A DNA stretch of 33,498 nt from positions 1 through 33,498 of the forward strand of contig PEUU01000011.1 of assembly GCA_002781185.1 (NCBI GenBank), in the 5' to 3' direction. Source of the stretch: Candidatus Jorgensenbacteria bacterium CG03_land_8_20_14_0_80_38_39. Lineage in GTDB: Bacteria; Patescibacteriota; Minisyncoccia; UBA6257; GWB1-50-10. Made by a program: the position numbers and the translations under genes. The notes beneath the pieces were generated by a model. That model was given only the letters and a program-made list of their open reading frames with translations. It did no database searches and was not told the origin of the DNA. Of the stretch, positions 1 to 6,218 are shown piece by piece. The number at the start of each line of letters is the position of its first letter. The stretch's first letter is position 1.

Positions 1-55
1 TGGAAAGACCGTATACCGCAAGGTATCGCGAGTTCGAATCTCGCCCCTTCCGCCA
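1..55 (+). tRNA. tRNA-Ser(GGA), 3' part only
   Basis: The window opens inside the anticodon loop: T33, then GGA at positions 34-36, then AA. A long variable arm follows (ATACC-GCAA-GGTAT hairpin), then the T arm (GCGAG, loop TTCGAAT, CTCGC), the 3' acceptor strand CCCTTCC, discriminator G and an encoded CCA at 53-55. A long variable arm with G73 is the serine class in bacteria, and GGA reads UCC/UCU. The 5' half lies outside the window. tRNA 3' ends are common integration targets and an accessory region follows, but I saw no second copy of this 3' end in the window. Confidence 0.93.
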
Positions 56-84
56 ATTTATACACGACGAGTTTTCTGTTTCGT

Positions 85-123
85 CCCGCCTCTGGCGGGG
101 CGAGGCAATCCCGCTTAGCGGGA
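85..123. repeat. Two small GC-rich hairpins after the tRNA
   Basis: CCCGCC/GGCGGG (85-90 and 94-99) and TCCCGC/GCGGGA (109-114 and 118-123) are two adjacent short hairpins. They are GC-rich in an otherwise AT-rich spacer and have no clear T-tract, so they look more like REP-type intergenic palindromes than terminators. Confidence 0.5.
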
Positions 124-198
124 CCCAAAATCCTAATTCTGAAAAATGGCGGTGCCTTTGGCGGAAATGGTTGTTTAGCTATGAGGATAAAATTATTG

Positions 199-204
199 TA
201 TAAT
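199..204 (+). promoter_or_regulatory. -10 element upstream of the first secreted protein gene
   Basis: TATAAT lies 37 bases before the ATG at 242. The nearest -35-like hexamer, TTGTTT at 171-176, gives a 22-base spacer, which is too long, so only the -10 is supported. Confidence 0.45.
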
Positions 205-241
205 TAAACAAAGGTCGAGTAATTAAAACTTGGGTTGTTTT

Positions 242-1018
242 ATGAAAAAGATTGCTGTTTCTTTAATTGTTTTGGCAATGATGGCATTTGGGACAGTTGG
301 TTTATTAGCGGCGCAGAAGCCGACTATTTTGCCTGTTAAGCCTGGACAGAATATTTTAGATGAGGTTAAGCAAAAAGCCGGAATGACAAAAGAGGAATTT
401 GGGGCTAAAAGAGCAGAATTAAAAAATTTAATGGAACAGAAACAGACCGAATTGCGCAGTCAGATTGAAACCAAGAGAGAACAGTTGAAATCTCAAATTG
501 AGGCCAAAAGAGCAGAATTAAAAACTCGTTTGGCAAAAATTAAAGATGAGAATAAAAGGCAGATTGTTGAAAGAATTCATAATCAGGTTATTGAGTTGAA
601 TAAACGAATGACCGACCACTTTTTAAATGTTCTGGAAAAATTAGAGAAAATTTTGGAAAGAATTTCCAGCCGGACTGCTAAAGCTGAAGCCAATGGCCAA
701 GATATTAACGCGGTAAAAGCCGCGATTACTGAAGCCACTAATGCTATTGTTGCTAGCAGGACCGCGATTCAGAACCAAGCCACTAAAATCTATGTGCCAA
801 CTATTAATACTGAAAATACCTTAAAGACCGATGTGGGGAAAATTCGACAAGCGCTTTATAATGATTTAATGGCGGTTCAAAAAACCGTCAAAGCTGTTCA
901 AGAGGCAGTTAGAAAAGCGGCGACGACTTTGGCTCAGATTCCGAAAGTTGATGAATTAGAAATTGCCACTTCAACAGCGCCGGCCTCAGAAGGAACAACG
1001 ACCCAGCCAATCCAATAA
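242..1018 (+). CDS. Secreted coiled-coil protein of unknown function
   Basis: I do not recognise a family. The track begins at a TTG (230). I prefer the ATG at 242, which starts MKKIAVSLIV and gives a clean signal peptide: a KK pair, a hydrophobic core and a likely cut after GLLAA near residue 24. The mature protein is almost wholly helical, with Lys/Glu/Gln-rich coiled coil at about residues 45-150 (repeated KRAEL and SQIE heptads) and a second helical stretch to about 240. The tail is rich in Ser, Thr and Pro. There are no cysteines or obvious catalytic residues. It is probably exported and elongated, perhaps envelope-associated (inference). It lies 6 bases before a membrane-anchored gene, so the two are probably co-transcribed up to the terminator at 1369. 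Confidence 0.75.
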   Translation: MKKIAVSLIVLAMMAFGTVGLLAAQKPTILPVKPGQNILDEVKQKAGMTKEEFGAKRAELKNLMEQKQTELRSQIETKREQLKSQIEAKRAELKTRLAKIKDENKRQIVERIHNQVIELNKRMTDHFLNVLEKLEKILERISSRTAKAEANGQDINAVKAAITEATNAIVASRTAIQNQATKIYVPTINTENTLKTDVGKIRQALYNDLMAVQKTVKAVQEAVRKAATTLAQIPKVDELEIATSTAPASEGTTTQPIQ

Positions 1019-1024
1019 TAAAAT

Positions 1025-1345
1025 ATGGATCAAAACATTGAACCAAAAATTGAACCAGAGAAAAAAATTAATACAAAAAATATCATTATTTCAGTTATTG
1101 TTGGCCTGATAGTTATTTTGATTCTTTTGGGCATTTGGTATTGGTTGAGTCAGAGGAGTGTTGCTCCGGTCGTAGCGCCAATTTTTCAGCCAACGAAAAC
1201 ACCAGTCCAGCCGCCAGCGGCTGTTCAGCCAATTTCACCAAAAGAGGATTCTGTTTCCGCGATTAATCAGGAATTGAATAGTATTGATACTGGTAATTTA
1301 GACCAAGAATTTCAAGCCATTAATGCTGATTTGAATTCTCTGTAA
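1025..1345 (+). CDS. Small single-pass membrane protein, unknown function
   Basis: This 106-aa protein has a short charged N-terminus (about residues 1-20), one strongly hydrophobic helix (about 21-43, IIISVIVGLIVILILLGIW), a Pro/Val/Ala-rich linker and an acidic tail with the repeat-like phrases INQELNSIDT and INADLNSL. The layout suggests an N-terminal anchor with the tail outside the membrane. It starts 6 bases after the coiled-coil gene and is followed by a strong hairpin terminator. No family is recognised. The same layout recurs in the gene at 2052. Confidence 0.7.
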   Translation: MDQNIEPKIEPEKKINTKNIIISVIVGLIVILILLGIWYWLSQRSVAPVVAPIFQPTKTPVQPPAAVQPISPKEDSVSAINQELNSIDTGNLDQEFQAINADLNSL

Positions 1346-1368
1346 ACGGCATTGCGATTGTGAAAAAT

Positions 1369-1397
1369 AGAAAAGCCCCAGGAATTGGGGCTTTTCT
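1369..1397. terminator. Rho-independent terminator, usable on both strands
   Basis: AGAAAAGCCCC and GGGGCTTTTCT form an 11-bp stem with a 7-base loop. The A run on the left and T run on the right let it work in either direction. It closes the two-gene unit 242-1345. Confidence 0.85.
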
Positions 1398-1455
1398 AAA
1401 ACCGGTTTTTGATATACGCTTGTTTATGAAGGGATGATAATAAATAAAGATAATT

Positions 1456-2013
1456 ATGCGAAAATTAAAACCCGTTAGAAGTAATCCAGCCGAGGTGAAT
1501 GCCGGTCTACAAGCAGACCGGACTTCTAACGGGTTAAATCGGGAAGAATTTGAGAAAATTGTCGTGGAAGGAATAGAAGCGATTCCGAAAAAGTTTTTGC
1601 GGAAATTGGATAATGTGGCGATTGTTATTGAGGATAAACCGACGCCAGTCCAAAAAAAGAAACTAAACCCCTACACCAATACCATTGGTGTGGGGGTAAA
1701 CATTCATCCGGGCTGGACGCTTTTCGGTTTATACGAAGGCGTGCCGCAGTTGGAACGGGGAGCGAACTACAGCGCGGCGCTTTCAGACAAAATAACTATC
1801 TTCCAAAAGCCGATTGAGGAAGAAGCGGCTAATGAAAAAGATTTGAAAGAAATAGTAAAAAATACCATCTGGCACGAAATTGCCCACCATTTCGGGATGG
1901 ACGAAGCCCGGGTGCGTCAGGCCGAAATCAAAAGGCGGAAAATTTTGCGGCAACGGGAGAAAATCATCCACCGCGACCCGAAGGAGACTGAGGTAAAATC
2001 CATTGTTTTCTGA
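1456..2013 (+). CDS. Zincin-like metallopeptidase (PF06262/DUF1025 type) with palindromic insertions
   Basis: Residues 140-150 read HEIAHHFGMDE, the HExxHxxGxxE-type zinc site of the zincin-like family PF06262. The phrases GLYEGVP (91-97) and SDKITIFQKPIE also fit that family from memory. The usual N-terminus would begin near NREEFEKIV (residue 28). Residues 5-27 are instead encoded by a 67-base palindromic element (1469-1535), and residues 71-81 by a 31-base hairpin (1667-1697) placed between the first domain half and the TLFGLYEG block. The C-terminus carries a 17-nt repeat found twice more nearby. The protein is therefore longer than the usual 110-130 aa. It is a cytosolic, probably zinc-binding protein of unknown substrate. 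The core looks intact, so it may still fold, but the starting methionine could differ. Confidence 0.8.
   Translation: MRKLKPVRSNPAEVNAGLQADRTSNGLNREEFEKIVVEGIEAIPKKFLRKLDNVAIVIEDKPTPVQKKKLNPYTNTIGVGVNIHPGWTLFGLYEGVPQLERGANYSAALSDKITIFQKPIEEEAANEKDLKEIVKNTIWHEIAHHFGMDEARVRQAEIKRRKILRQREKIIHRDPKETEVKSIVF
1469..1535. repeat. Palindromic element inside the metallopeptidase ORF (N-terminal)
   Basis: Outer arms of 14 bp (1469-1482 and 1522-1535, AACCCGTTAGAAGT and its complement) enclose an inner hairpin CCGGTCT-ACAAGC-AGACCGG (1502-1521). It encodes residues about 5-27, ahead of the expected start of the conserved domain. Confidence 0.85.
1667..1697. repeat. Second palindrome inside the metallopeptidase ORF
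   Basis: A 14-bp stem with one T-G wobble (1667-1680 with 1684-1697) surrounds a 3-base loop ACC. It encodes residues 71-81 in a linker just before the conserved GLYEG block. Confidence 0.8.
1971..1987 (+). repeat. Dispersed 17-nt repeat, copy 1 of 3
   Basis: CCGCGACCCGAAGGAGA lies in the C-terminal codons of the metallopeptidase (reading RDPKE). The same 17 bases recur at 3227 and 5435, on the same strand. Confidence 0.85.
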
Positions 2014-2019
2014 TATAAT
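2011..2019 (+). promoter_or_regulatory. Extended -10 promoter for the gene at 2052
   Basis: TGATATAAT matches the TGnTATAAT extended -10 consensus, and its TGA is the stop codon of the metallopeptidase gene. No good -35 is seen. The ATG at 2052 follows after about 32 bases. The identical 9-mer recurs at 12751. Confidence 0.6.
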
Positions 2020-2051
2020 CATTTAAAGGTTGCCTAATAAAAAATATCAAT

Positions 2052-2603
2052 ATGGGAAATAATAAAATTCTTTACGTTGTCATTGTGCTCTTAATTGCTG
2101 TGATTGTCGGCGGTGGAATCTATTTTATTTTGAATAAACAAGGGGCAAAAACAGAACCTACAAGTCAGCCGCCAACAGCTCCTGCTCCACAGCCGCCAGT
2201 TGCCGGTCAAACGCCGGTCGCGCCAATAAACCAAACCCTTTCAGAGCAACCGAATCAGGCAAAATTTAACGAGTATCTGACTAAAGCCAACTTGGGGAAA
2301 CTTCCGGCAAACGAGAAATTTAATCCTTTTAAAGTCGTAGCGACAACGGTGTTTACGAGCGCTGACCAATTCTGTACCTCGCTGGAGATAAAAAAGACAA
2401 TACCTTCTGGTAGTTTTAGCGTGGCTATCTATGATACTGTTAAAAAAGATTATCTTCAGTCTAAAACTGTTTTTCCGGTAGAGTTGAAAAAAGGAGGTAG
2501 TACTGGTTGTAGCGGCGTCGTAGATCAACCGGCGGGAAAATACGAATACAAAATTTACATTGACGATGTTTTGGCTGTAGTTTTGCCGTACGAGATAAAA
2601 TAG
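2052..2603 (+). CDS. Membrane-anchored extracytoplasmic protein, unknown function
   Basis: This 183-aa protein has an N-terminal transmembrane helix (about residues 6-27, ILYVVIVLLIAVIVGGGIYFI), a Pro/Ala/Gln-rich linker (about 34-70) and a compact C-terminal domain (about 75-183) with two cysteines that could pair outside the cell. The C-terminal strand pattern (AGKYEYKIYIDD) looks like a small beta-sandwich, but I cannot name a family. It has its own extended -10 promoter overlapping the previous stop codon and is followed by a terminator, so it is probably a single-gene unit. The topology resembles the product of 1025-1345, but the sequences are not obviously related. Confidence 0.7.
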   Translation: MGNNKILYVVIVLLIAVIVGGGIYFILNKQGAKTEPTSQPPTAPAPQPPVAGQTPVAPINQTLSEQPNQAKFNEYLTKANLGKLPANEKFNPFKVVATTVFTSADQFCTSLEIKKTIPSGSFSVAIYDTVKKDYLQSKTVFPVELKKGGSTGCSGVVDQPAGKYEYKIYIDDVLAVVLPYEIK

Positions 2604-2650
2604 CAACAAGACCAGGTTCTTTAAACCCGTCTCTCTGTGTTTAGGAATTC

Positions 2651-2679
2651 AAACAGCCGCGCCAAATCGGCTGTTTTTT
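2651..2679 (+). terminator. Rho-independent terminator
   Basis: AAACAGCCG pairs with CGGCTGTTT (9 bp, 8-base loop) and runs into a stretch of six T's. It ends the unit starting at 2052. Confidence 0.85.
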
Positions 2680-2765
2680 GCGGAAAAATTTCGATTGGTT
2701 AACTTTGGCGGGATTTTTATTCGTCAAAGCCGTTAAAAAAAGATAATGGAGGTATAAAATGTGGG

Positions 2766-2800
2766 GTTGATATATGTCAACCATTGACTTATTGGTTGAC
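2766..2800. promoter_or_regulatory. Operator-like palindrome upstream of the small HTH gene
   Basis: GTCAACCA (2776-2783) and TGGTTGAC (2793-2800) form a perfect 8-bp inverted repeat with a 9-base spacer. Further half-sites lie at 2766 (GTTGA) and 2785 (TTGAC), so TTGAC-like halves recur about every 10 bp, on one face of the helix. The right arm overlaps a predicted -35. A related palindrome lies just after the gene at 3090-3114. Confidence 0.75.
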
Positions 2801-2823
2801 GAAAATTATCATTTAAATATATT
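2796..2823 (+). promoter_or_regulatory. Promoter of the small HTH gene
   Basis: TTGACG (2796-2801), a 16-base spacer and TATATT (2818-2823). The ATG at 2830 is only 6 bases further on, so the transcript should be leaderless. The -35 sits in the right arm of the palindrome, as expected for autoregulation. Confidence 0.55.
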
Positions 2824-2829
2824 AAATGT

Positions 2830-3084
2830 ATGGATAAAAAGTTTCTTTCTACAACTGAGGTGGCGTTGCTCTTGGGCATCAGCCGGCAGGCAGTTTTCAA
2901 AAAAATAAAGTCCGGCCAAATTAAAGCCCGAAAATCTGGCCGCCATTTTGCAATTAGCAGAAAAGATTTGGCCGAAACCTTAAGCGGTACCATAGCCAAG
3001 GCCATGAAAAAGGAAATGGAAAGAGCTGCTTTGAGGGTGGTAGAAAAATATAGCGATATCGTAAAATCATTAGGAGAAGAATAA
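2830..3084 (+). CDS. Small excisionase/MerR-type helix-turn-helix protein
   Basis: In this 84-aa protein, residues 5-45 (LSTTEVALLLGISRQAVFKK, then an RKSGRHFAI wing) match the DNA-binding domain of excisionase-family/HTH_17 proteins. That is a helix-turn-helix followed by a short basic wing that typically ends in an R/K-rich 'IxRxDL' phrase, here ISRKDL. Residues 55-84 form an amphipathic helix that may dimerise. Palindromes with GTCAAC/GTTGAC arms flank the gene on both sides, and the upstream one covers the predicted -35, so it probably represses itself (inference). Such proteins act as regulators, antitoxins or recombination directionality factors. No integrase or toxin is visible next to it. 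The next intact genes are the restriction-modification pair, which it might control. Confidence 0.8.
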   Translation: MDKKFLSTTEVALLLGISRQAVFKKIKSGQIKARKSGRHFAISRKDLAETLSGTIAKAMKKEMERAALRVVEKYSDIVKSLGEE

Positions 3085-3089
3085 CTCTC

Positions 3090-3114
3090 GTCAACTATTT
3101 TAAATTTGGTTGAC
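3090..3114. promoter_or_regulatory. Second GTCAAC/GTTGAC palindrome, after the HTH gene
   Basis: GTCAAC (3090-3095) and GTTGAC (3109-3114) are separated by 13 AT-rich bases, against 9-11 in the upstream copy. It repeats the arms of the operator at 2776-2800 and is likely bound by the same protein. Confidence 0.65.
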
Positions 3115-3156
3115 AAGAAAAAAACAAGGGAGAGAAGAAAAATAGATTAAATAGTT

Positions 3157-3284
3157 ATGACGAAAATCAAAGATTTACTATCCCACCGGAAAGTGAAACA
3201 ATGGATGGAAATAAATCGGCTACCCCCCGCGACCCGAAGGAGATTTTGAAGGGGATTCAAATAAAAAATGAAAAAATCGGCTAA
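3157..3284 (+). pseudogene. Possible small gene remnant with a frameshift
   Basis: An ATG at 3157 opens a 30-codon frame (MTKIKDLLSHRKVKQWMEIN...) that stops at 3249. Shifting frame within the C run near 3223-3228 gives a continuation RDPKEILKGIQIKNEKIG to a stop at 3284. The shift coincides with copy 2 of the dispersed repeat (3227-3247). It could be a decayed small gene cut by the repeat, or chance coding in an AT-rich spacer. No family is recognised. Confidence 0.3.
3227..3247 (+). repeat. Dispersed repeat, copy 2 (left flank of R-M cassette)
   Basis: CCGCGACCCGAAGGAGA followed by TTTT gives 21 bases identical to 5435-5455. The two copies are in direct orientation and bracket the methylase and endonuclease genes. 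Confidence 0.85.
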
Positions 3285-3307
3285 TTTCTTTATTTTTTGG
3301 CTATTTT

Positions 3308-3334
3308 CCTCAGCCTTTGGGTTGAGGATTTTTT
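3308..3334 (+). terminator. Terminator before the methylase gene
   Basis: CCTCAGCC pairs with GGTTGAGG (8 bp with one G-T pair, 4-base loop) and is followed by T6. Its right arm also provides the -35 of the methylase promoter. Confidence 0.7.
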
Positions 3335-3350
3335 GTGGTAGGATTATAAT
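3322..3350 (+). promoter_or_regulatory. Promoter of the R-M operon
   Basis: TTGAGG (3322-3327), a 17-base spacer and a perfect TATAAT (3345-3350). The ATG at 3358 follows after 7 bases, which implies a leaderless mRNA. The promoter overlaps the terminator hairpin. Confidence 0.7.
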
Positions 3351-3357
3351 ATAGAAT

Positions 3358-4578
3358 ATGCCAATTACAAAAATAGCCACATTCGTAGCACCACAAATTA
3401 AAATCTCTAAACCCTTTGAAACATCTCTTAATGGCGTTGATTTATCTTTTGCAAATATTAAGGAATACGAACGAACAAAACATGTTCACAGATTACATCC
3501 TTATCTTGGGAAATTTATTCCTCAATTGGTAGAAGTATTTTTACGCAGTTATTTTAAAAAAGGCGATTCAATTCTTGACCCCTTTATGGGGTCGGGGACA
3601 ACTTTAATTGAGGCAAATGTGTTGGGCATGCATTCTGCCGGCGTTGAAATTTCGCTATTTAATTGTTTAATAGCTGATATTAAAACCAAAAAATATGATA
3701 TACCCTTAGTTGAAAAAGAAATAAAAGATATTCTTTTTAAGACAAAGGAATATAGTAATTGGTTGGCACAGGGGCAAAAACAGGCCACTTTTTTGCAAAA
3801 ATCTTTTAAAAAATATAAAACTGACAGCGAATATCTTAATAAATGGTTATCAAACAGAGCCTTACAGGAAATATTATTTTATAATGGTCAGATTGAAAAT
3901 TATCAGAATCAAGACATTCTTAAAATTATTTTAAGTCGGGCAACAAGGAGTGCTCGTTTAATACCGCATTATGATCTGGCTAGACCATCAAAGCCGGTTC
4001 GCGGGAAATATTATTGCATAAAACACAGACGGTACTGCGAGCCAATTAATGAAGCAATAAAATTTATAAATAGATATAGTTGGGATACCATCAGAAGAAT
4101 TAAAGAATTTGAAAACATAAGGACAAATGCTCATATAAAAATAATTCAGGGAGATTCGAGAGAGATTGATTTTAACAGGATCGAAGGGTACAAAGGCGGG
4201 AAATTTGATGGGATTTTTACCTCACCGCCGTATGTTGGCCTGATAGATTATCACGACCAACATCGCTATGCTTACGAACTTTTTGGATTTAATGACAACG
4301 GCCTTAAAGAAATCGGCCCAGCTTCAAGAGGTAGAAGTCGTGAAGCCAAAAAAGAATATAAAAATGACATTATTGCCGTATTTCAAAATATGAACCGGTT
4401 TTTAAAACCGAAAGCAAAAATTTTTGTTGTAGTTAACGATAGAGATAATCTTTATCCGGAAGTTGCCTCAGCCTGCGGTTATGAAATTGAAAAAGTTTTT
4501 CACAGGCCCGTTTTAATGAGAACAGAACGTGATAACACGCGTTTTTCAGAAAGTATTTATTATTTTATAAAACGATAA
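3358..4578 (+). CDS. DNA methyltransferase of a type II R-M system (TSPPY class)
   Basis: This 406-aa protein transfers a methyl group from S-adenosylmethionine to an amino group in DNA. Residues 74-82 (DPFMGSGTT) are motif I, the SAM-binding loop, followed by GVEIS (95-99) as motif II. Residues 288-292 (TSPPY) are motif IV, the catalytic motif that is usual in N4-cytosine and some N6-adenine methylases. The order motif I, long middle region, motif IV suggests an alpha-like arrangement, with the target-recognition part at about residues 120-260. The middle has a small Cys/His cluster (CIKHRRYC). It starts 7 bases after a strong -10, so it is probably leaderless. The endonuclease gene follows after one base, so they form one operon. 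The pair sits between 21-nt direct repeats. Sequence specificity cannot be read directly. Confidence 0.9.
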   Translation: MPITKIATFVAPQIKISKPFETSLNGVDLSFANIKEYERTKHVHRLHPYLGKFIPQLVEVFLRSYFKKGDSILDPFMGSGTTLIEANVLGMHSAGVEISLFNCLIADIKTKKYDIPLVEKEIKDILFKTKEYSNWLAQGQKQATFLQKSFKKYKTDSEYLNKWLSNRALQEILFYNGQIENYQNQDILKIILSRATRSARLIPHYDLARPSKPVRGKYYCIKHRRYCEPINEAIKFINRYSWDTIRRIKEFENIRTNAHIKIIQGDSREIDFNRIEGYKGGKFDGIFTSPPYVGLIDYHDQHRYAYELFGFNDNGLKEIGPASRGRSREAKKEYKNDIIAVFQNMNRFLKPKAKIFVVVNDRDNLYPEVASACGYEIEKVFHRPVLMRTERDNTRFSESIYYFIKR

Positions 4579-4579
4579 T

Positions 4580-5362
4580 ATGGCATTATCTTTAAAAACA
4601 AAAAATGAAATTAGCCAGCTCCTTATCGAAGCAGTTGAGAATAAATTAAAAGAGTACAAACCAGAAACTGCTTATGCTCCTTTTCACCATCGATTACTTG
4701 GTAAAGACAGATATGCCATGTTTTCTTTTATTCAATCAATGAATACTACTTTCGGAATGTCTATTTGGGAGCAGGTTGCAGTGATATTATCCAGGGGAGC
4801 TAATTATAAAGCCGATAGACAATATAAATTACTCGGTGAAATAGATAATGATACTGACGCATTTATTAGAGATACTCATCATAAATTAAGAGAAGGGAAA
4901 ATAACGGTCAATAAAGAAAAAGAAATTGAGCAAATTAGAAAAAGAATAAAGAAAGGCAAAGCAAATGAAGATCCCGATTCAATTGTGGATTTATTTATAA
5001 ATATTAAAGGCGTAGAGAATTACTTCGATATTACCAGTGTTAAATCCAACATAAAAGAATTTGTCGCATTGAAGCTTAAATTACTAAGATGGACTGCATT
5101 AAGATTGAGTCAAGATAATAATGCCACTGTCTTTACTAGACTTGCAATAGCATATAACCCTTATTATCCCGAACCATATGAACGTTGGACATTAAAAGGA
5201 TTATATGACTTAGCAAGAGGAGAAATTTTGGTAGGCGAGGAATTTTGGAATTTTGTTGCTGGCGATGATATTTATAAAGATTTGCTTGATGTTTTTCAGG
5301 AAGCGGGTGAAAAATTAAGGCCGAAAATTGATAAAAGATTTACCAAGTTCAGAAAAGTTTAG
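4580..5362 (+). CDS. Type II restriction endonuclease, TdeIII-like
   Basis: This 260-aa protein is encoded one base after the methylase. Residues 35-67 (FHHRLL, then FSFIQSMNTTFGMSIWEQVA) resemble, from memory, the conserved N-terminal block of the TdeIII/MjaII family of restriction enzymes. Residues 147-170 (ENYFDITSVKSN...KLKLL) look like the PD-(D/E)xK nuclease core, with D150 and K155 as candidate catalytic residues. Characterised members of that family cut GGNCC, so GGNCC is a reasonable guess for this system, not a demonstrated site. The frame is intact and near full length. The adjacent methylase supports a working R-M pair. The main doubt is the exact family name, because I could not run a profile search. 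Confidence 0.75.
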   Translation: MALSLKTKNEISQLLIEAVENKLKEYKPETAYAPFHHRLLGKDRYAMFSFIQSMNTTFGMSIWEQVAVILSRGANYKADRQYKLLGEIDNDTDAFIRDTHHKLREGKITVNKEKEIEQIRKRIKKGKANEDPDSIVDLFINIKGVENYFDITSVKSNIKEFVALKLKLLRWTALRLSQDNNATVFTRLAIAYNPYYPEPYERWTLKGLYDLARGEILVGEEFWNFVAGDDIYKDLLDVFQEAGEKLRPKIDKRFTKFRKV

Positions 5363-5458
5363 TTTTTTATTTTTAAAATTTCTCCGCAGACTGCCGGAGG
5401 AAATAAAAATTGTGAAAGATAAAAAAACCACCCTCCGCGACCCGAAGGAGATTTTATA
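5361..5458 (+). pseudogene. Possible C-terminal gene fragment after the endonuclease
   Basis: A stop-free frame across the spacer reads FLRRLPEEIKIVKDKK and then TTLRDPKEIL before a stop at 5456-5458. It looks protein-like but has no start of its own; upstream it overlaps the endonuclease in another frame. It ends in copy 3 of the dispersed repeat, in the same phase (RDPKE) as in the metallopeptidase. It may be the tail of a gene that was cut when the R-M cassette arrived. Confidence 0.3.
5435..5455 (+). repeat. Dispersed repeat, copy 3 (right flank of R-M cassette)
   Basis: These 21 bases are identical to 3227-3247 (CCGCGACCCGAAGGAGA plus TTTT), 73 bases after the endonuclease stop codon. 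CTCC and GGAG in it can pair around a 10-base loop. Confidence 0.85.
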
Positions 5459-5479
5459 AATTTCAAAATATTTTAAAAA

Positions 5480-5842
5480 ATGACTAATACTATCAAAGAT
5501 GGTCCATTTTGTGTAGATTGTAGAGCAAGAAAAGAATCTAGATTTTGTGTGAATTGTCAAAAGGAGACATCTAATTTATTTCAAGTTCAGATAATAGAGA
5601 CCATGAGGGCCCGAGAATCTATTGGAATAAAACAAAAGCGCCAAGGGTTTAAAGGTTTTATTAAGAAAATTTTTCAAGGATTTAAACCAAGTGGCGATCC
5701 ACAACTATCCCAAGGCGTTGATGTTCAAATGATAGTTGATAAAGAAAAAAATGAATATCACCACATAGTTAAAAATAATTTAACAGGTAAAATATTACAC
5801 GAAGAACACGAAAAGCTGACCGAACATAAACCTAAAAAATAG
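5480..5842 (+). CDS. Small zinc-ribbon-like protein, unknown function
   Basis: In this 120-aa protein, residues 11-26 hold two CxxC pairs (CVDC and CVNC) nine residues apart, a typical short zinc-ribbon spacing. The middle is strongly basic (about residues 48-68, KQKRQGFKGFIKKIFQGFK), and the C-terminal part has strands that end in an acidic and basic tail. It is probably cytosolic and may touch nucleic acid, but I recognise no family. It sits directly outside the right flank of the R-M cassette and before the regulator operon. No convincing ribosome binding site is seen. Confidence 0.65.
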   Translation: MTNTIKDGPFCVDCRARKESRFCVNCQKETSNLFQVQIIETMRARESIGIKQKRQGFKGFIKKIFQGFKPSGDPQLSQGVDVQMIVDKEKNEYHHIVKNNLTGKILHEEHEKLTEHKPKK

Positions 5843-5855
5843 AAACTACGACTTA

Positions 5856-5884
5856 GCCAACAAAAAATTAGGCCGATAAATAAA
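5856..5884 (+). repeat. A-rich GCC/GGC repeat, copy 1 of 3
   Basis: GCCAACAAAAAATTAGGC followed by CGATAAATAAA. Near-identical copies lie at 6252-6280 and 8855-8883. Each sits 6-34 bases after a stop codon, and GCC/GGC can close a small A-rich hairpin. Confidence 0.8.
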
Positions 5885-5916
5885 CATTCCAACATTCTAT
5901 AGAATGTTAGAATGTT
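5883..5916. promoter_or_regulatory. Double-palindrome operator, copy 1 (before the ArsR-like gene)
   Basis: The core AACATTCTATAGAATGTT (5891-5908) is a perfect 18-nt palindrome. A second pair of the same half-sites flanks it (AACATTCCA on the left, TAGAATGTT on the right), so the site is a nested palindrome of four half-sites over 34 nt with one mismatch. Its right edge overlaps the -35 of the regulator promoter. Confidence 0.85.
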
Positions 5917-5943
5917 GTAATATGATACGGAAAGGATTATAAT
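5915..5943 (+). promoter_or_regulatory. Promoter of the ArsR-like regulator
   Basis: TTGTAA (5915-5920), a 17-base spacer and TATAAT (5938-5943). The GTG start at 5952 follows 8 bases later, so the message is probably leaderless. The -35 touches the operator, which fits autoregulation. Confidence 0.65.
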
Positions 5944-5951
5944 TTTTTAAC

Positions 5952-6218
5952 GTGAAAACACCAAAACAGTTAGAACGATATTTTAAGGGTGCGGCAAATC
6001 ATTGGCGAATCGCCATTTTACTTGCCGTTGAGAAAAACGAAGGAATCACAGTAGAAGGGATTGCCGAGGAACTTGATGCCGACTTTAAAAATATTTCTCA
6101 GCACACTCGCCGACTGGTTCAAGCCGGTCTTTTGAATAAAAAGTACCGAGGCCGCCAGGTAGCCCACTCTCTTTCACCCTACGGCAAATCCTTCCTCAGG
6201 TTCATGAGAACATTCTAA
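5952..6218 (+). CDS. ArsR-like winged-helix transcription regulator
   Basis: This 88-aa protein starts at GTG. Residues 12-80 form a compact winged helix: WRIAILLAVEK (helix 1), GITVEGIAEELDA (helix 2), FKNISQHTRRLVQAGLL (recognition helix, ArsR-like), then the wing KYRGRQVAHSLSP. It lacks metal-binding cysteines. The gene lies between two copies of the AACATTCTATAGAATGTT palindrome. The second copy overlaps its last codons and stop, and a third copy is upstream of the gene at 7872. By analogy with ArsR/MarR-type repressors it probably binds these sites, represses its own promoter, and controls the helicase and the Cys-cluster gene downstream (inference). The nested half-sites suggest two dimers per operator. 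Confidence 0.85.
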   Translation: MKTPKQLERYFKGAANHWRIAILLAVEKNEGITVEGIAEELDADFKNISQHTRRLVQAGLLNKKYRGRQVAHSLSPYGKSFLRFMRTF

